Source: Salinilacustrithrix sp034522155
GTDB lineage: Bacteria > Actinomycetota > Acidimicrobiia > Acidimicrobiales > Salinilacustritrichaceae
Reading direction: 5' to 3'
Length of the DNA stretch: 64,000 bases
NCBI GenBank assembly: GCA_034522155.1
Contig: JAXHLP010000012.1
Coordinates: 62,001-126,000 of the forward strand
Part shown: positions 1 to 8,414 of the stretch, in pieces
Layout: each line of letters opens with the position of its first letter
Numbering within the stretch: position 1 is the stretch's first letter
Made by a program: the position numbers and the translations under genes
The notes under the pieces: generated by a model
Databases searched by the model: none
Seen by the model: only the letters and a program-made list of their open reading frames with translations
Told to the model about the DNA's origin: nothing

Positions 1-1
1 T

Positions 2-1114
2 GAGGCTGTTGCCATTGATCCTTCGGCACGGACCGTCGGGGTGAAGTCGGCGGCCGGCGTCGAGCTCGTCGGCTATGACGAGTTGGTTGTCGGGACTGGG
101 GCGAGGCCCGTGATCCCACCGCTGCTCGGCATCGACCTGCCCGGCGTGTACGCGATGCATACGATCGATGAGGCCCGATCCCTTCGAGCGGTCGTCGACG
201 GCGGCGCCCGCAGCGTTGCGCTGATCGGGGCGGGTTACATCGGCACAGAGATGGCCGACGCCTTCACCAACTGCGACGTCGAGGTCACGCTCATCGAGAT
301 GGCCCCCGCTGTGCTCACCACGTTCGATACCGACCTTGGCGCACTGGTCGGTGCGGAGCTCGAGCATCACGGCGTCGCCGTGAAGTGCGGTACCACGGTC
401 GAACGGCTCGAGTCCGGCGTCGGTGGCGGAGTGAGGGTGCTCGGTGGACCAGATCTCGACGTCAATGTCGATGCCGTGCTGATCGGCGTCGGGGTGCGGC
501 CCGACTCGACGCTCGCCGCCGCCGCGGGTGTCCCTGTCGATGCGCGGTCGGCGATCGTGGTCGATGAGCGGATGGCCACCGGCGTCGATGGGATCTGGGC
601 CGCCGGTGACTGTGTCCAGACCCACCACGTGCTCTACGCCGAGCCGGTGTACCTGCCGCTCGGGACAACAGCGCACAAGCAAGGCCGGGTGGCCGGCATC
701 AACGCGGCCGGCGGCGCAGCGCGATACATCGGATCGCTCGGCACCCAAGCCGTGAAGATCCTGGATCTCGTGGCCGCTCGCACTGGACTGCGCGACGTGG
801 AAGCCTCCGCTGCCGGTTACGAACCGCTGAGTGTGACGGTCTCGGTCGATGACCACAAGGCGTACTATCCCGGCGCCACCACCGTGCACGTGCGGATCAC
901 CGGTGACCGACGTGACGGTCGACTGCTCGGCGTGCAGATACTCGGTACATATGGTGCCGAGATCTCCAAGCGGGTCGACATCGTCGCTACCGCCATCCAT
1001 GCCGGTAGTTCGGTCGCCGCGCCAAGTGACCTCGACCTGTCCTACACCCCGCCGCTATCGAGCCCGTGGGACCCGATCCAGAGTGCCGCACAAGCATGGA
1101 TTCGGGCCCGGTAG
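2..1114 (+). CDS. FAD/NAD(P)-dependent disulfide oxidoreductase, CoA-disulfide reductase/NADH oxidase-like (5' truncated by window edge)
   Basis: The reading frame is open from base 2, so the N-terminal FAD-binding part lies outside the window. Visible are the VVGTGARP strand that closes the FAD site, the second Rossmann motif GAGYIGTE for NAD(P)H, the GIWAAGDC motif that binds the FAD ribityl chain, and a C-terminal dimerisation domain (from about residue 230). This order is that of the CoA-disulfide reductase/NADH oxidase/NADH peroxidase group; substrate cannot be decided without the N-terminal redox cysteine region. It converges on the universal stress gene of the arsenic operon, so a link to arsenic or redox stress is possible but unproven. 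Confidence 0.8.
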   Translation, partial: EAVAIDPSARTVGVKSAAGVELVGYDELVVGTGARPVIPPLLGIDLPGVYAMHTIDEARSLRAVVDGGARSVALIGAGYIGTEMADAFTNCDVEVTLIEMAPAVLTTFDTDLGALVGAELEHHGVAVKCGTTVERLESGVGGGVRVLGGPDLDVNVDAVLIGVGVRPDSTLAAAAGVPVDARSAIVVDERMATGVDGIWAAGDCVQTHHVLYAEPVYLPLGTTAHKQGRVAGINAAGGAARYIGSLGTQAVKILDLVAARTGLRDVEASAAGYEPLSVTVSVDDHKAYYPGATTVHVRITGDRRDGRLLGVQILGTYGAEISKRVDIVATAIHAGSSVAAPSDLDLSYTPPLSSPWDPIQSAAQAWIRAR

Positions 1115-1191
1115 CAGCGGGCACGACCGCGCAACCGTGCTTGCAGCCGTACCGCGTTGAGCCGGCGCAGTGCCGTCGGGGATGATGGAGG

Positions 1192-2034
1192 TCAGGCCGG
1201 GACGAGGAGGACCGACACCCCTGCGGCTTCGGCGACGCGAGCCGCAGTTGTTCCGATGACGGCGCCGGTCACGCGACCATGTCCGTGCTTGCCGACGACC
1301 ACCATCGAGTACCCCTCAGCGGCGATCGCGGGGATGCGCTCGCGGGCATCGCCATGCTCGATGCGGACAGTTCCTCGGCCCCCCGCTGCGGTGATTCGTT
1401 CGACGATGGACGCGGCTGCGCCCTCGACATGGTCCGCCGACACGGCGACGCCGTGGGCGGCATCGTCGACCACGATCAGACAGTCGATCGACCCTGCCCG
1501 TTCGGCGAGTTCCACGACGGCGTCCTCGGCGGCCGCGCTCTGGTCGGACAGGTCGGTGGCCAGCAGGACCCGCTCCAAGGCGCGGCTGCATGCCGCTACG
1601 CAACGTTCCTCGTCAACCTGGAGATCCCGCTCGAGCCGTTCGACCAAGACCGGGAGTTCGGAGGAGCGGATGACTTCGGTGGCGACGCTGCCGAGAAACA
1701 AGCGCTCGGTGAGTCGCTGGCTGCGTGAACCCACGACGACGAGATCGGCACCGTGCTCTCGTGCCCGGGCGAGGAGCTCGGCCGCTGGCCGTCCGCTCGC
1801 CGTCACCGACGTCTGGACCTCCAGCCCGCCGGCTCGGAGCGGCTCAGCGCGTTGCTCGAGCCAGTCCCGATAGCGGTCCTCGTGTCCGAGGCCGGCGAAC
1901 CGTCCGTAGTCGACGTGGATGACGTGGGCGAGCACGATGCGTCCGACCCCCCATGTCGCAAGGTCGGAGACACACTCGATCAGCGGATCCTCCGCCGCTG
2001 AGAGATCGACCCCGATCAGCGCAGTCGTGAACAT
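1192..2034 (-). CDS. Tandem-domain universal stress protein (UspA family)
   Basis: About 280 residues made of two Usp domains. The second half carries the complete ATP-binding pattern (GKHGHG, then G-T-T about nine residues on); in the first half the glycine pair is degenerate (GSRSQ) although the terminal GS is kept, so perhaps only one domain binds nucleotide. The start at 2034 (MFTTALIGVDLS) was preferred over an upstream in-frame start because GAGAGG lies just before it and Usp proteins begin at this strand. It is the last gene of the arsR-arsD-acr3 run, about 100 bases behind acr3, suggesting co-transcription; tandem Usp proteins commonly act in persistence and respiratory stress. Confidence 0.88.
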   Translation of the reverse strand: MFTTALIGVDLSAAEDPLIECVSDLATWGVGRIVLAHVIHVDYGRFAGLGHEDRYRDWLEQRAEPLRAGGLEVQTSVTASGRPAAELLARAREHGADLVVVGSRSQRLTERLFLGSVATEVIRSSELPVLVERLERDLQVDEERCVAACSRALERVLLATDLSDQSAAAEDAVVELAERAGSIDCLIVVDDAAHGVAVSADHVEGAAASIVERITAAGGRGTVRIEHGDARERIPAIAAEGYSMVVVGKHGHGRVTGAVIGTTAARVAEAAGVSVLLVPA

Positions 2035-2130
2035 CACTGCCTCTCTTTCTCTCCATCTTGACCCACGTTCATCGCTCACCCTGCAGGAAGGTCGACGCCA
2101 CGACGTGAGGTGGGCTCACCACGACGTCGT

Positions 2131-3261
2131 TCATGTCGCTGGCCGCGATTCGAGTGACGGGCCGGTGGGGAACTTGTGTCGCGTACGGTTGGCGTAACGG
2201 ACCAGGCCCAGCATCACCGGGACCTCGACGAGCACGCCGACCACGGTCGCCAACGCCGCTCCCGACTGCAGGCCGAACAGGGCGATCGCCGTCGCTACGG
2301 AGAGCTCGAAGAAGTTGCTGGCACCGACGAGTGCGCCGGGTGCGGCCACGGCGTGGCGGATCTTCCAGGCCTGCATCCACCGGTAGGCCACCGCGAAGAT
2401 GAACACGGTCTGGATCGTCAGCGGGATCGCGATCAGCACGATGTGGAACGGGTTGTCGAGGATGACGTCACCCTGGAACGCGAACAGCAACACGAGCGTC
2501 AAGATCAGCCCGGTCGGCGTCACCACACCAATGCGCTTCATGAAGACGTCGTCGAACCAGACCGGACCCTTGCGGCGCAGCAGCCACAGACGGGTGCCGT
2601 AGCCGAGAGCGAGCGGGATCACGATGTACAACACCACCGACAGCACCACGGTGTCCCAAGGCACGGCGATGTCGGACACCCCGAGCAGCACCACCACGAT
2701 CGGCGCGAACGCCACCAGCATGATCAGATCGTTGACCGCCACCTGCACGAGGGTGTAGGCGGGGTCACCTCGCACGAGCAGGCTCCACACGAACACCATG
2801 GCGGTGCAGGGGGCCGCACCCAGCAGGATGGCGCCGGCCAGGTACTCGCGTGCGAGTGATTCCTCGATGAACGGCGAGAACACCACGAGCAGGAAGAACC
2901 AGGAGATCGCGAACATCGTGAACGGCTTGATCAACCAGTTCACGGAGGTCGTGACGATGAGCCCGCGTGGTTCGCGGCGGACCCCTACGATCGACCCGAA
3001 GTCGATCTGGACCATCATCGGGAAGATCATCGCCCAGATCAGGATCGCCACCGGGACCGACACGTTTGCGTACTCGTATCGCGACAGCGTGTCGGGGACC
3101 CCTGGCAGCAGCTGACCGAGCGCGACGCCCACTACGATGGCCAACGCCACCCACAACGTGAGGAATCGCCCGAACATCCCCAGTGCAGCCGCCGCGCTCG
3201 GTTCCGCAGCCACACCTTCGGACTCCACTACTGCCACGTCGGGACCTTCGCCGGCCCTCAT
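2131..3261 (-). CDS. acr3: ACR3-family arsenite efflux permease
   Basis: A 376-residue membrane protein with about ten hydrophobic segments after a short cytoplasmic N-terminus. The segment AAPCTAMVFVWS contains the membrane cysteine that is conserved and required in ACR3 transporters, and PMMVQIDF early in the protein is typical of the family. It exports As(III) across the plasma membrane using the proton motive force. It overlaps the stop of arsD by four bases (ATGA), showing translational coupling. The distinction from the unrelated ArsB carrier is clear from these motifs, although databases sometimes give it the arsB name. Confidence 0.93.
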   Translation of the reverse strand: MRAGEGPDVAVVESEGVAAEPSAAAALGMFGRFLTLWVALAIVVGVALGQLLPGVPDTLSRYEYANVSVPVAILIWAMIFPMMVQIDFGSIVGVRREPRGLIVTTSVNWLIKPFTMFAISWFFLLVVFSPFIEESLAREYLAGAILLGAAPCTAMVFVWSLLVRGDPAYTLVQVAVNDLIMLVAFAPIVVVLLGVSDIAVPWDTVVLSVVLYIVIPLALGYGTRLWLLRRKGPVWFDDVFMKRIGVVTPTGLILTLVLLFAFQGDVILDNPFHIVLIAIPLTIQTVFIFAVAYRWMQAWKIRHAVAAPGALVGASNFFELSVATAIALFGLQSGAALATVVGVLVEVPVMLGLVRYANRTRHKFPTGPSLESRPAT

Positions 3262-3563
3262 TGCGCCTCAGCAGTCCACGACATCAAATCGTCACGGGAC
3301 GGGAACCGACCCGATGACCGCAGCTCGCCATCGGTGAACACCGCCGGCAGCCCATACTCACCCTTGCCGTCGAGCAGCGCCTTCACCTGTTCGTTCGCTA
3401 CGAACTGCCCAGGCTCCTGACCGAGGTTGAAACGACTGACTTCGACGCCTTGCTCGGCGAGCCAGTCCAGATCGCCTGCGAACGCTGCGAGCGCTGGGTC
3501 CACACTCGGGCCGCACGCGCCCGTCGAGCAACACATCGCCGGGTCGAACACTTCGATCTTCAT
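3258..3563 (-). CDS. arsD: Arsenic metallochaperone ArsD
   Basis: A 101-residue thioredoxin-fold protein. Cys11, Cys12 and Cys17 (MCCSTGAC) correspond to the three cysteines that bind As(III) in ArsD; no further C-terminal cysteine pairs are present, as in the shorter ArsD forms. Known ArsD hands arsenite to the ArsA ATPase, but no arsA lies in this operon and the neighbour is ACR3, so here it may deliver metal directly to the permease or act mainly as a buffer (inference). GGGAG lies four bases before the ATG. The gene sits between arsR and acr3, 3' of a perfect inverted repeat. Confidence 0.92.
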   Translation of the reverse strand: MKIEVFDPAMCCSTGACGPSVDPALAAFAGDLDWLAEQGVEVSRFNLGQEPGQFVANEQVKALLDGKGEYGLPAVFTDGELRSSGRFPSRDDLMSWTAEAQ

Positions 3564-3579
3564 CTGGCTCCCATCAATC

Positions 3580-3603
3580 GGCTATCGTCGATGGACGATA
3601 GCC
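3580..3603. promoter_or_regulatory. Probable ArsR operator between arsR and arsD
   Basis: A perfect inverted repeat with ten-base arms, GGCTATCGTC and GACGATAGCC, separated by GATG. It lies about 17 bases before the arsD start. It shares the core ATCG-N-CGAT with a sequence in front of arsR, which fits two binding sites for the same ArsR dimer. It may place a second regulated promoter directly before arsD-acr3. Confidence 0.7.
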
Positions 3604-3645
3604 CAACGGCTGTGTCAATGCAACCCGCTGTGAAGCTGCTGCGGG

Positions 3646-4020
3646 TCAGAGGGCGGCGACGCCCGCGTGCAGGGCGGCGAGCCCGTTGGCGTTGACGCAG
3701 TAGCGGGTGCGGGGGCCCTCGATCTCGCCTTGGACGAGGCCGACCTCGCGCAGGATGCGCAGGTGCTCGGACACCGTCGACTGTGCGAGGGGCAGCTCGG
3801 CCACCACGTCACCAGTCGCGCAGGTCTCACGGTGCGCCAACAGGCGCAGGATGGCGATGCGGGCCGGATGGGCGATTGCTTTGGCCATCGCAGCGAGCGT
3901 GTCGTCGTCGGGCACTTCGATCGAGTCGGCCACGGTTGGCGGGGTGCAACACGCAGCCAACCCGGCACTCTCAGCCGACGCATCGCCATGCCGGGTGACT
4001 GTTGGCCTTCCTGCTTCCAT
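3646..4020 (-). CDS. arsR: ArsR/SmtB-family arsenic-responsive repressor with N-terminal cysteine pair
   Basis: A 124-residue winged-helix repressor. The HTH covers ARIAILRLL to VSEHLRILREVG. Cys24-Cys25 lie in the N-terminal extension and Cys67 (HRETC) in the HTH region; this arrangement resembles the Corynebacterium-type ArsR, whose As(III) site is built from an N-terminal pair plus one HTH cysteine rather than the ELCVCDL site of E. coli ArsR. The start at 4020 is chosen because AAGGAG sits nine bases before that ATG; the ATG 18 bases upstream would put this ribosome-binding site inside the coding region and overlap the promoter. It heads the operon arsD-acr3-usp and probably represses itself through the site at 4042-4056. 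Confidence 0.9.
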   Translation of the reverse strand: MEAGRPTVTRHGDASAESAGLAACCTPPTVADSIEVPDDDTLAAMAKAIAHPARIAILRLLAHRETCATGDVVAELPLAQSTVSEHLRILREVGLVQGEIEGPRTRYCVNANGLAALHAGVAAL

Positions 4021-4041
4021 CTGGCTGATCTCCTTCATCGC

Positions 4042-4056
4042 CTATCGACGATCGTA
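4042..4056. promoter_or_regulatory. Possible second ArsR operator upstream of arsR
   Basis: The sequence CTATCGACGATCGTA contains ATCGACGAT, which is the reverse complement of the ATCGTCGAT inside the palindrome at 3580-3603. It lies about 22 bases before the arsR start chosen here, a usual place for autorepression. Confidence 0.5.
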
Positions 4057-4092
4057 TCCGGTCCTCGAAGAACGACGCAGCAAACACCCGGT

Positions 4093-4275
4093 ATGCCTTT
4101 CGTCGACCAGCTATGCGAGCACCGGTGGCACCTCCCATGCGGCGACCTCCCGGCCGGAGGGGACACCACCGTCAACACCGCGACGTGGTCGGCGCTGAGC
4201 AAGTCCTACGGACTGCCTGTCGACTTCCCGATCGCCGGTGAGGGCGTCGAGGTCGCCGGTCGAGCTGGCCGTTGA
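4093..4275 (+). CDS. Unrecognised 60-residue ORF
   Basis: A short open frame beginning MPFVDQLCEHRW that lies between arsR and the next gene, with no clear Shine-Dalgarno sequence. I recognise no domain. It could be a genuine small gene, the leftover 3' end of a gene broken when the arsenic operon arrived, or chance coding in GC-rich DNA. It is the only candidate in the 290-base gap. Confidence 0.2.
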   Translation: MPFVDQLCEHRWHLPCGDLPAGGDTTVNTATWSALSKSYGLPVDFPIAGEGVEVAGRAGR

Positions 4276-4307
4276 CTTCGACCGGCGGTTCGACGGAGGG
4301 TACTCCC

Positions 4308-4727
4308 ATGACGGGGGCGCAGGAGTGGGAAGCGAAGCAGGACATCGCCGAGGTACTGCTCCGGTATGCCACCGGCATCGACCAGCGGGACTGGGAGCTG
4401 TTCGAGACCTGCTTCACCGGGAACTGTCACTGCGACTACGGCGACGTCGGGGTCTGGGAACGCGTCGAAGCGATCACGGCGTTCATGGTCGACGCTCACG
4501 CCGGGGTCGGCCACACGCTCCATCGGATCACCAACATCGCGATCAACGTCGACGACGAGGTCGCCGCGACCGCCCGCTGCTACGTCGATGCGGTGATCAT
4601 GGCCCGCGACGGCGGCTCCGGCGTCAACGCCATGGGGTACTACGACGACGAGCTGGTTCACACGCCCGTGGGCTGGCGGATCGCGCGCCGCAGATACACG
4701 ATGGTCCACGTCGGAGCCGTCGGCTGA
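4308..4727 (+). CDS. SnoaL-like (NTF2-fold) protein
   Basis: A 139-residue protein with the NTF2-like pattern: an N-terminal helix ending in RYATGIDQRDWELFETCF, then a cone-shaped beta sheet ending in WRIARRRYTMVH. Members include dehydratases, isomerases, polyketide cyclases and ring-hydroxylating dioxygenase small subunits, so no reaction can be assigned. The ATG at 4308 follows GGAGGG by seven bases, whereas the TTG 36 bases upstream has no ribosome-binding site. It converges on a second SnoaL-like gene with nine bases between the stop codons. Confidence 0.75.
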   Translation: MTGAQEWEAKQDIAEVLLRYATGIDQRDWELFETCFTGNCHCDYGDVGVWERVEAITAFMVDAHAGVGHTLHRITNIAINVDDEVAATARCYVDAVIMARDGGSGVNAMGYYDDELVHTPVGWRIARRRYTMVHVGAVG

Positions 4728-4736
4728 GCATCGTCG

Positions 4737-5165
4737 TCACCGGCGGAGGTGCTGGCTCACGTCACCGACCAGGTCCATCATCGACAGGTCGCGCCGGCTG
4801 AACCGCCAGTTCCCGTCGACCCGTTCGAAGGAATCGTGGTACCGGCCGGCGACGATGGGGGAGAGGGGTCCGTCGCCCACCTGTTGGAGGACGGTGTAGT
4901 ACGACCGGCACGTGGCCGTGTCGCCCCCGATCTCGACGATCAGGTTGGTGGTGACGTGCTTGGTGCGAGGCGTGCCGTCGCCGTGGACGATGACCATCGA
5001 CCGCCACAGCTCGAGGATGCCGGCGGCGTCGGTGGTCGTGGCACCGTCCGGGGTGAGGACGATCTCGGCGTGCTCGAACAGGCGTGCCGCGCCGTCGAAG
5101 TCGCCGGCGTCCATACGCTCGGCGTAGCCGTACACCAGGTTGGCGATCTCGGCCTCGTCGGTCAC
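4737..5165 (-). CDS. SnoaL-like (NTF2-fold) protein
   Basis: A 142-residue NTF2-fold protein beginning with GTG; it opens with EIANLVYGYAERMDAGDFDGAARLF, ends with WRFSRRDLSMMDLVGD and so has a typical SnoaL_4-like layout. The GTG lies two bases after the stop of the reductase gene upstream, so the two are almost surely one operon. Proteins of this type often act on small hydrophobic or acyl substrates together with a dehydrogenase. Substrate unknown. Confidence 0.8.
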   Translation of the reverse strand: MTDEAEIANLVYGYAERMDAGDFDGAARLFEHAEIVLTPDGATTTDAAGILELWRSMVIVHGDGTPRTKHVTTNLIVEIGGDTATCRSYYTVLQQVGDGPLSPIVAGRYHDSFERVDGNWRFSRRDLSMMDLVGDVSQHLRR

Positions 5166-5167
5166 GG

Positions 5168-6421
5168 TCAGCTCAGGACGTGGAAGCGCACGCCGGCCTC
5201 GGCCATGCGGTCGATCGATGCGAGCCCCAGCGCAGTGGCGGGGGTGAGGAACCCGGCACCGTCGGGCACGCCCGACATGGTGTCGGCCAGCGCACAGGCC
5301 GCTTCGCCGATCATCGTCGCCGTCGACTTGTAGCCCGGATGCCCGTCGGCCTCGACGACCACGTCCTGGGTCGCGCCCCGGACGTCGGTGGCCCGCACGT
5401 CGAGCCGGTACGACCAGTCGTCGAGGTCGTCGGGCCGAGGTCCCTCGCCCGCCTTGGGGCCGACCTGGAGCAGCTTGTCGGCGAGCGGCTCGCGGACACC
5501 GGGCGGCAGCTTCGTGCTCGACCCCATGCCGGCGGTGAGCAGCGACAGGACCACGGCGGCCACCGGTTGGGCCTGGCTCGGGATGCTGGTGTCGGCGACC
5601 GAGCCCTCGCGGTAGCGGAAGTCGGCGGCGAAGATCCCGTCGTCGGAGTCGCGCAGCAGCGCGGCGCTGCGGTGGATCACCGGCGGGTTGAGGAACGGCG
5701 TGGGGAACATCGGGGAAACCCACTGTCCGGTGACCGGGTGCTTGCGGGGCCGGAGGTCGTAGCGACCGCGGGCCCGTGAGGTCGGCGGATCGAGGTAGTA
5801 GGCGTCGGTGGCGCTGTCGCCGAGACCCCGTCGCATCCCGGCGACACCGCTGGTGAAGGTGCCGCCGGAGACGAGGTCGGCTGCCGAACTCACCTGCACT
5901 CCCGACGTGATCGAGACGGCGATGTCGACCTCGACGACGGGGTCGAGCGTGCGTTCGTGCAACGACTGGGCGGCGAGGAGGGTCGCCAGGTCGAAGGGCA
6001 GCGCCTCATAGCCGGCCGTCGGGACGATCTTGGCCCCCGAGTCCGTGGCCTCCTCGTCGTAGCGGCCGATCATCGCCTTCACCCAGTCCACCTCTCCGGT
6101 GAGGTCGAGTTGGTGCGTGCCGGCGGCGGCACAGGCGGCGTAGACCGGCTCGCCGAACTGGGCGTAGGGGCCGACGAGGTTGGCGACGACCCGCGCGGCC
6201 GAGGCCATGGCCTCGATGCTGGTCGGCTCATTCACGTCGGCGAGCAGCACCTCGTCGGGTGACGCGCCGACGTCGGCCAACACGGCGTCGATGCGGTCTC
6301 GGTCGCGGCCGGCCACGCCCCACCGCAGACCGAGCGATGGTGCCCGTCGTCCGAGGTACCGGGCCACTTCCCGCCCGGTGACACCGGTGGGGCCGAACAG
6401 GACGACATCGAGATCGGGCAT
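5168..6421 (-). CDS. Saccharopine dehydrogenase-like / trans-acting enoyl reductase family protein
   Basis: 417 residues with an N-terminal NAD(P)-binding motif GPTGVTGREVARYL and the following RWGVAGRDRDRI, the signature of the saccharopine dehydrogenase-like oxidoreductase family that includes the mycobacterial trans-acting enoyl reductase. A central NLVGPYAQFGEPVYAAC segment and a C-terminal HPGYKSTATMIGEAACAL segment are also typical. It probably reduces a lipid or acyl intermediate in the cytosol or at the membrane; lysine metabolism is unlikely. It is co-oriented with the SnoaL-like gene 3' of it, which starts two bases after its stop. Confidence 0.8.
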   Translation of the reverse strand: MPDLDVVLFGPTGVTGREVARYLGRRAPSLGLRWGVAGRDRDRIDAVLADVGASPDEVLLADVNEPTSIEAMASAARVVANLVGPYAQFGEPVYAACAAAGTHQLDLTGEVDWVKAMIGRYDEEATDSGAKIVPTAGYEALPFDLATLLAAQSLHERTLDPVVEVDIAVSITSGVQVSSAADLVSGGTFTSGVAGMRRGLGDSATDAYYLDPPTSRARGRYDLRPRKHPVTGQWVSPMFPTPFLNPPVIHRSAALLRDSDDGIFAADFRYREGSVADTSIPSQAQPVAAVVLSLLTAGMGSSTKLPPGVREPLADKLLQVGPKAGEGPRPDDLDDWSYRLDVRATDVRGATQDVVVEADGHPGYKSTATMIGEAACALADTMSGVPDGAGFLTPATALGLASIDRMAEAGVRFHVLS

Positions 6422-6469
6422 GGACGAAGCGTGTCAGCCCGGACGCAGGTGGCGCTACCGTCCTGGTTC

Positions 6470-7240
6470 ATGTGCGGTCGATTCGTGTCCTCCTCGACCC
6501 CGGACGAGTTGGCGGCGTACTTCGGCGTCGACAACGTGGCCGAGTCGGTGCTCGCCCCCGCACCCGGTAACGGTGGGAGCAAGGACGAGGAGCCTCCGGC
6601 CGGCCCGCGTGCCAACTACAACGTGGCGCCCACCCAGGACGTGTTCGCCATCGTCGAGGACGACGTCGACGACGAGGTGCAGCGGTACCTCGACGCCTTC
6701 TTCTGGGGGCTCGTGCCGTCGTGGGCCAAGGACGTCAAGATCGGTTCCCGGATGATCAACGCCCGGGCCGAGACCCTGGCCGAGAAGAACGCCTACAAGT
6801 CGTCGTTCAAGAAGCGCCGCTGCATCATCCCCGCTGATGGGTTCTACGAGTGGAAGAAGCTCGACCCGTCGAAGAAGAAGAGCCCGAAGCAGCCGATGTT
6901 CGTGCAACGCGCCGACGGCAAGCCCCTCGCCTTCGCCGGCCTGTGGTCGGTGTGGCGGGGTCCGGACAAGGACCAGGATCCGCTGCGGTCGGTCACCATC
7001 ATCACGACCAGGCCGAACGAGACCATGAGGCCGATCCACGATCGGATGCCGGTCATCCTCGGCGAGGACGACTGGGCCACCTGGCTCGATCGTGGGAACG
7101 ACGACATCGACATGCTCGGCCGGCTGCTGGTGCCCGCGCCCGACGATCTGTTGACCACCCGGACGGTGTCGACCGAGGTCAACAACGTCGGCAACAACGG
7201 CCCGTCACTCATCGAGGACGCGGAGCCGATCGCTCTCTGA
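6470..7240 (+). CDS. SRAP / YedK-HMCES family abasic-site DNA-protein crosslinking protein
   Basis: 256 residues. The start is fixed by biology: after removal of Met, Cys2 of MCGRF must be N-terminal, because in this family Cys2 forms the thiazolidine link with an abasic site in single-stranded DNA. The other family landmarks follow: NYNVAPTQ, ARAETL, IPADGFYEW with the active-site Glu, and HDRMPVIL with the active-site His. It therefore should shield AP sites at stalled replication forks. The gene is divergent from the reductase gene with only about 48 bases between them, so the promoters overlap. An insertion around EDDVDDEV is a lineage feature. Confidence 0.92.
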   Translation: MCGRFVSSSTPDELAAYFGVDNVAESVLAPAPGNGGSKDEEPPAGPRANYNVAPTQDVFAIVEDDVDDEVQRYLDAFFWGLVPSWAKDVKIGSRMINARAETLAEKNAYKSSFKKRRCIIPADGFYEWKKLDPSKKKSPKQPMFVQRADGKPLAFAGLWSVWRGPDKDQDPLRSVTIITTRPNETMRPIHDRMPVILGEDDWATWLDRGNDDIDMLGRLLVPAPDDLLTTRTVSTEVNNVGNNGPSLIEDAEPIAL

Positions 7241-7333
7241 CCCGTCGCCGAGGGACTCGGTTCACAACGGGCTGGGGGATGGTGTGCTGGACCCCGAGAG
7301 CGCAGGAGCTCCCGCACGGGAGCGACGAGCGAC

Positions 7334-7753
7334 TCAGACGCCGGGGTCGTGGCCGGCGGCGCGGAGCTCGTCGACGATCTGCCGCTGTGCCGAGTCCATG
7401 GCAGCCGGATCGGGATCGGAAGCCGCGTTGGCGAAGTCGAGGTCGTGGACGCCGTTGATCGGCACCACGTGCAGGTGGCAGTGGGGCACCTCGAGCCCGG
7501 CGATCATCAGCCCGACCCGTACGGGGGCGAAGGCCACCTGCTGGGCCTGACCGATGCGCTGGCTCACCGTGGTCAGGTGGGCGTTCAGGTCGAGGTCGAG
7601 GTCGAGCCAGTGATCGGTCTCCTCGATCGGCACCACCAGCACGTGGCCGTGGTTGAGCGGGTTGATCGACAGGAACGCCACGCAGTGCTCGTCGCGCCAT
7701 ACGAACCGGCCCGGGAGCTCGCCGTCGATGATCTTGGTGAAGACGGTCGCCAT
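7334..7753 (-). CDS. HIT-family nucleotide hydrolase
   Basis: 139 residues with the histidine triad HCHLHVVP near position 90 and the upstream segment SINPLNHGHVLVVP typical of Hint/HIT proteins. These hydrolyse nucleoside phosphoramidates or dinucleoside polyphosphates in the cytosol. The triad is the HxHxH form with all three histidines present. The start lies 26 bases from the divergently transcribed pgsA-like gene. Confidence 0.9.
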   Translation of the reverse strand: MATVFTKIIDGELPGRFVWRDEHCVAFLSINPLNHGHVLVVPIEETDHWLDLDLDLNAHLTTVSQRIGQAQQVAFAPVRVGLMIAGLEVPHCHLHVVPINGVHDLDFANAASDPDPAAMDSAQRQIVDELRAAGHDPGV

Positions 7754-7779
7754 GCCCCTGAGTGTGTCACGCTCATCGC

Positions 7780-8403
7780 ATGGCAGCGCCCGCCGCAGGG
7801 TCGTCCGACGAGGACCGGATCCTCACACTGCCCAACGTGATCACGGTCGTCCGGCTTCTGCTCCTGCCCGTGTTCGTGTACCTGCTGTTCGGCGTCGAGG
7901 ACCGCCACGCCGCCGGCTGGCTCCTGTTCGGGATCGGCTTCACCGACTGGGTCGACGGCTACCTGGCGCGGCGCCTCGACCAGGTGTCCAACCTCGGCAA
8001 GATCCTCGATCCGGTGGCCGACCGCCTCCTGCTCTTCGTGGGCGTCGGGGCGATCATCATCGATGGCTCCGTACCGATCTGGTTCGCCGTCCTCGTGCTG
8101 GCACGCGAGGTGCTCGTGGCGCTGGCCACCGTCGGCCTCGCCGCCGCCGGGGCCACCCGCATCGACGTCACCTGGTACGGCAAGGCCGCCACCTTCGCTC
8201 TGATGGGCGCCTTCCCGGCGTTCCTCGTGAGCGAGGCCGGCGTGTCGATCGCCGACTGGTACCGGGTCCTGGCCTGGACCGTCGGCCTCCCCGGGCTGGT
8301 GCTCAGCTACTACTCGGCACTCCTCTACGTGCCGATGGGACGGGAGGCGCTGCGGGAGGGCCGAGCCGGCCGGGCCGCGGAAGGCCGCGAACCGATCCGA
8401 TAG
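7780..8403 (+). CDS. pgsA: CDP-alcohol phosphatidyltransferase (phosphatidylglycerophosphate synthase-like)
   Basis: 207 residues with an N-terminal TLPNVITVVRLLLLPVFVYLL helix and the full CDP-alcohol phosphotransferase signature: D-x2-DG-x2-AR-x8-G-x3-D-x3-D, from DWVDGY to DPVADR. All catalytic and Mg-binding residues are kept. It transfers a phosphatidyl group from CDP-diacylglycerol, most likely to glycerol 3-phosphate, at the inner membrane. pgsA2 occupies the same place upstream of gcvH in M. tuberculosis, which supports the symbol, but head-group specificity is not proven. A GTG 18 bases upstream is an alternative start. Confidence 0.85.
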   Translation: MAAPAAGSSDEDRILTLPNVITVVRLLLLPVFVYLLFGVEDRHAAGWLLFGIGFTDWVDGYLARRLDQVSNLGKILDPVADRLLLFVGVGAIIIDGSVPIWFAVLVLAREVLVALATVGLAAAGATRIDVTWYGKAATFALMGAFPAFLVSEAGVSIADWYRVLAWTVGLPGLVLSYYSALLYVPMGREALREGRAGRAAEGREPIR

Positions 8404-8414
8404 CCTCCGGCACC

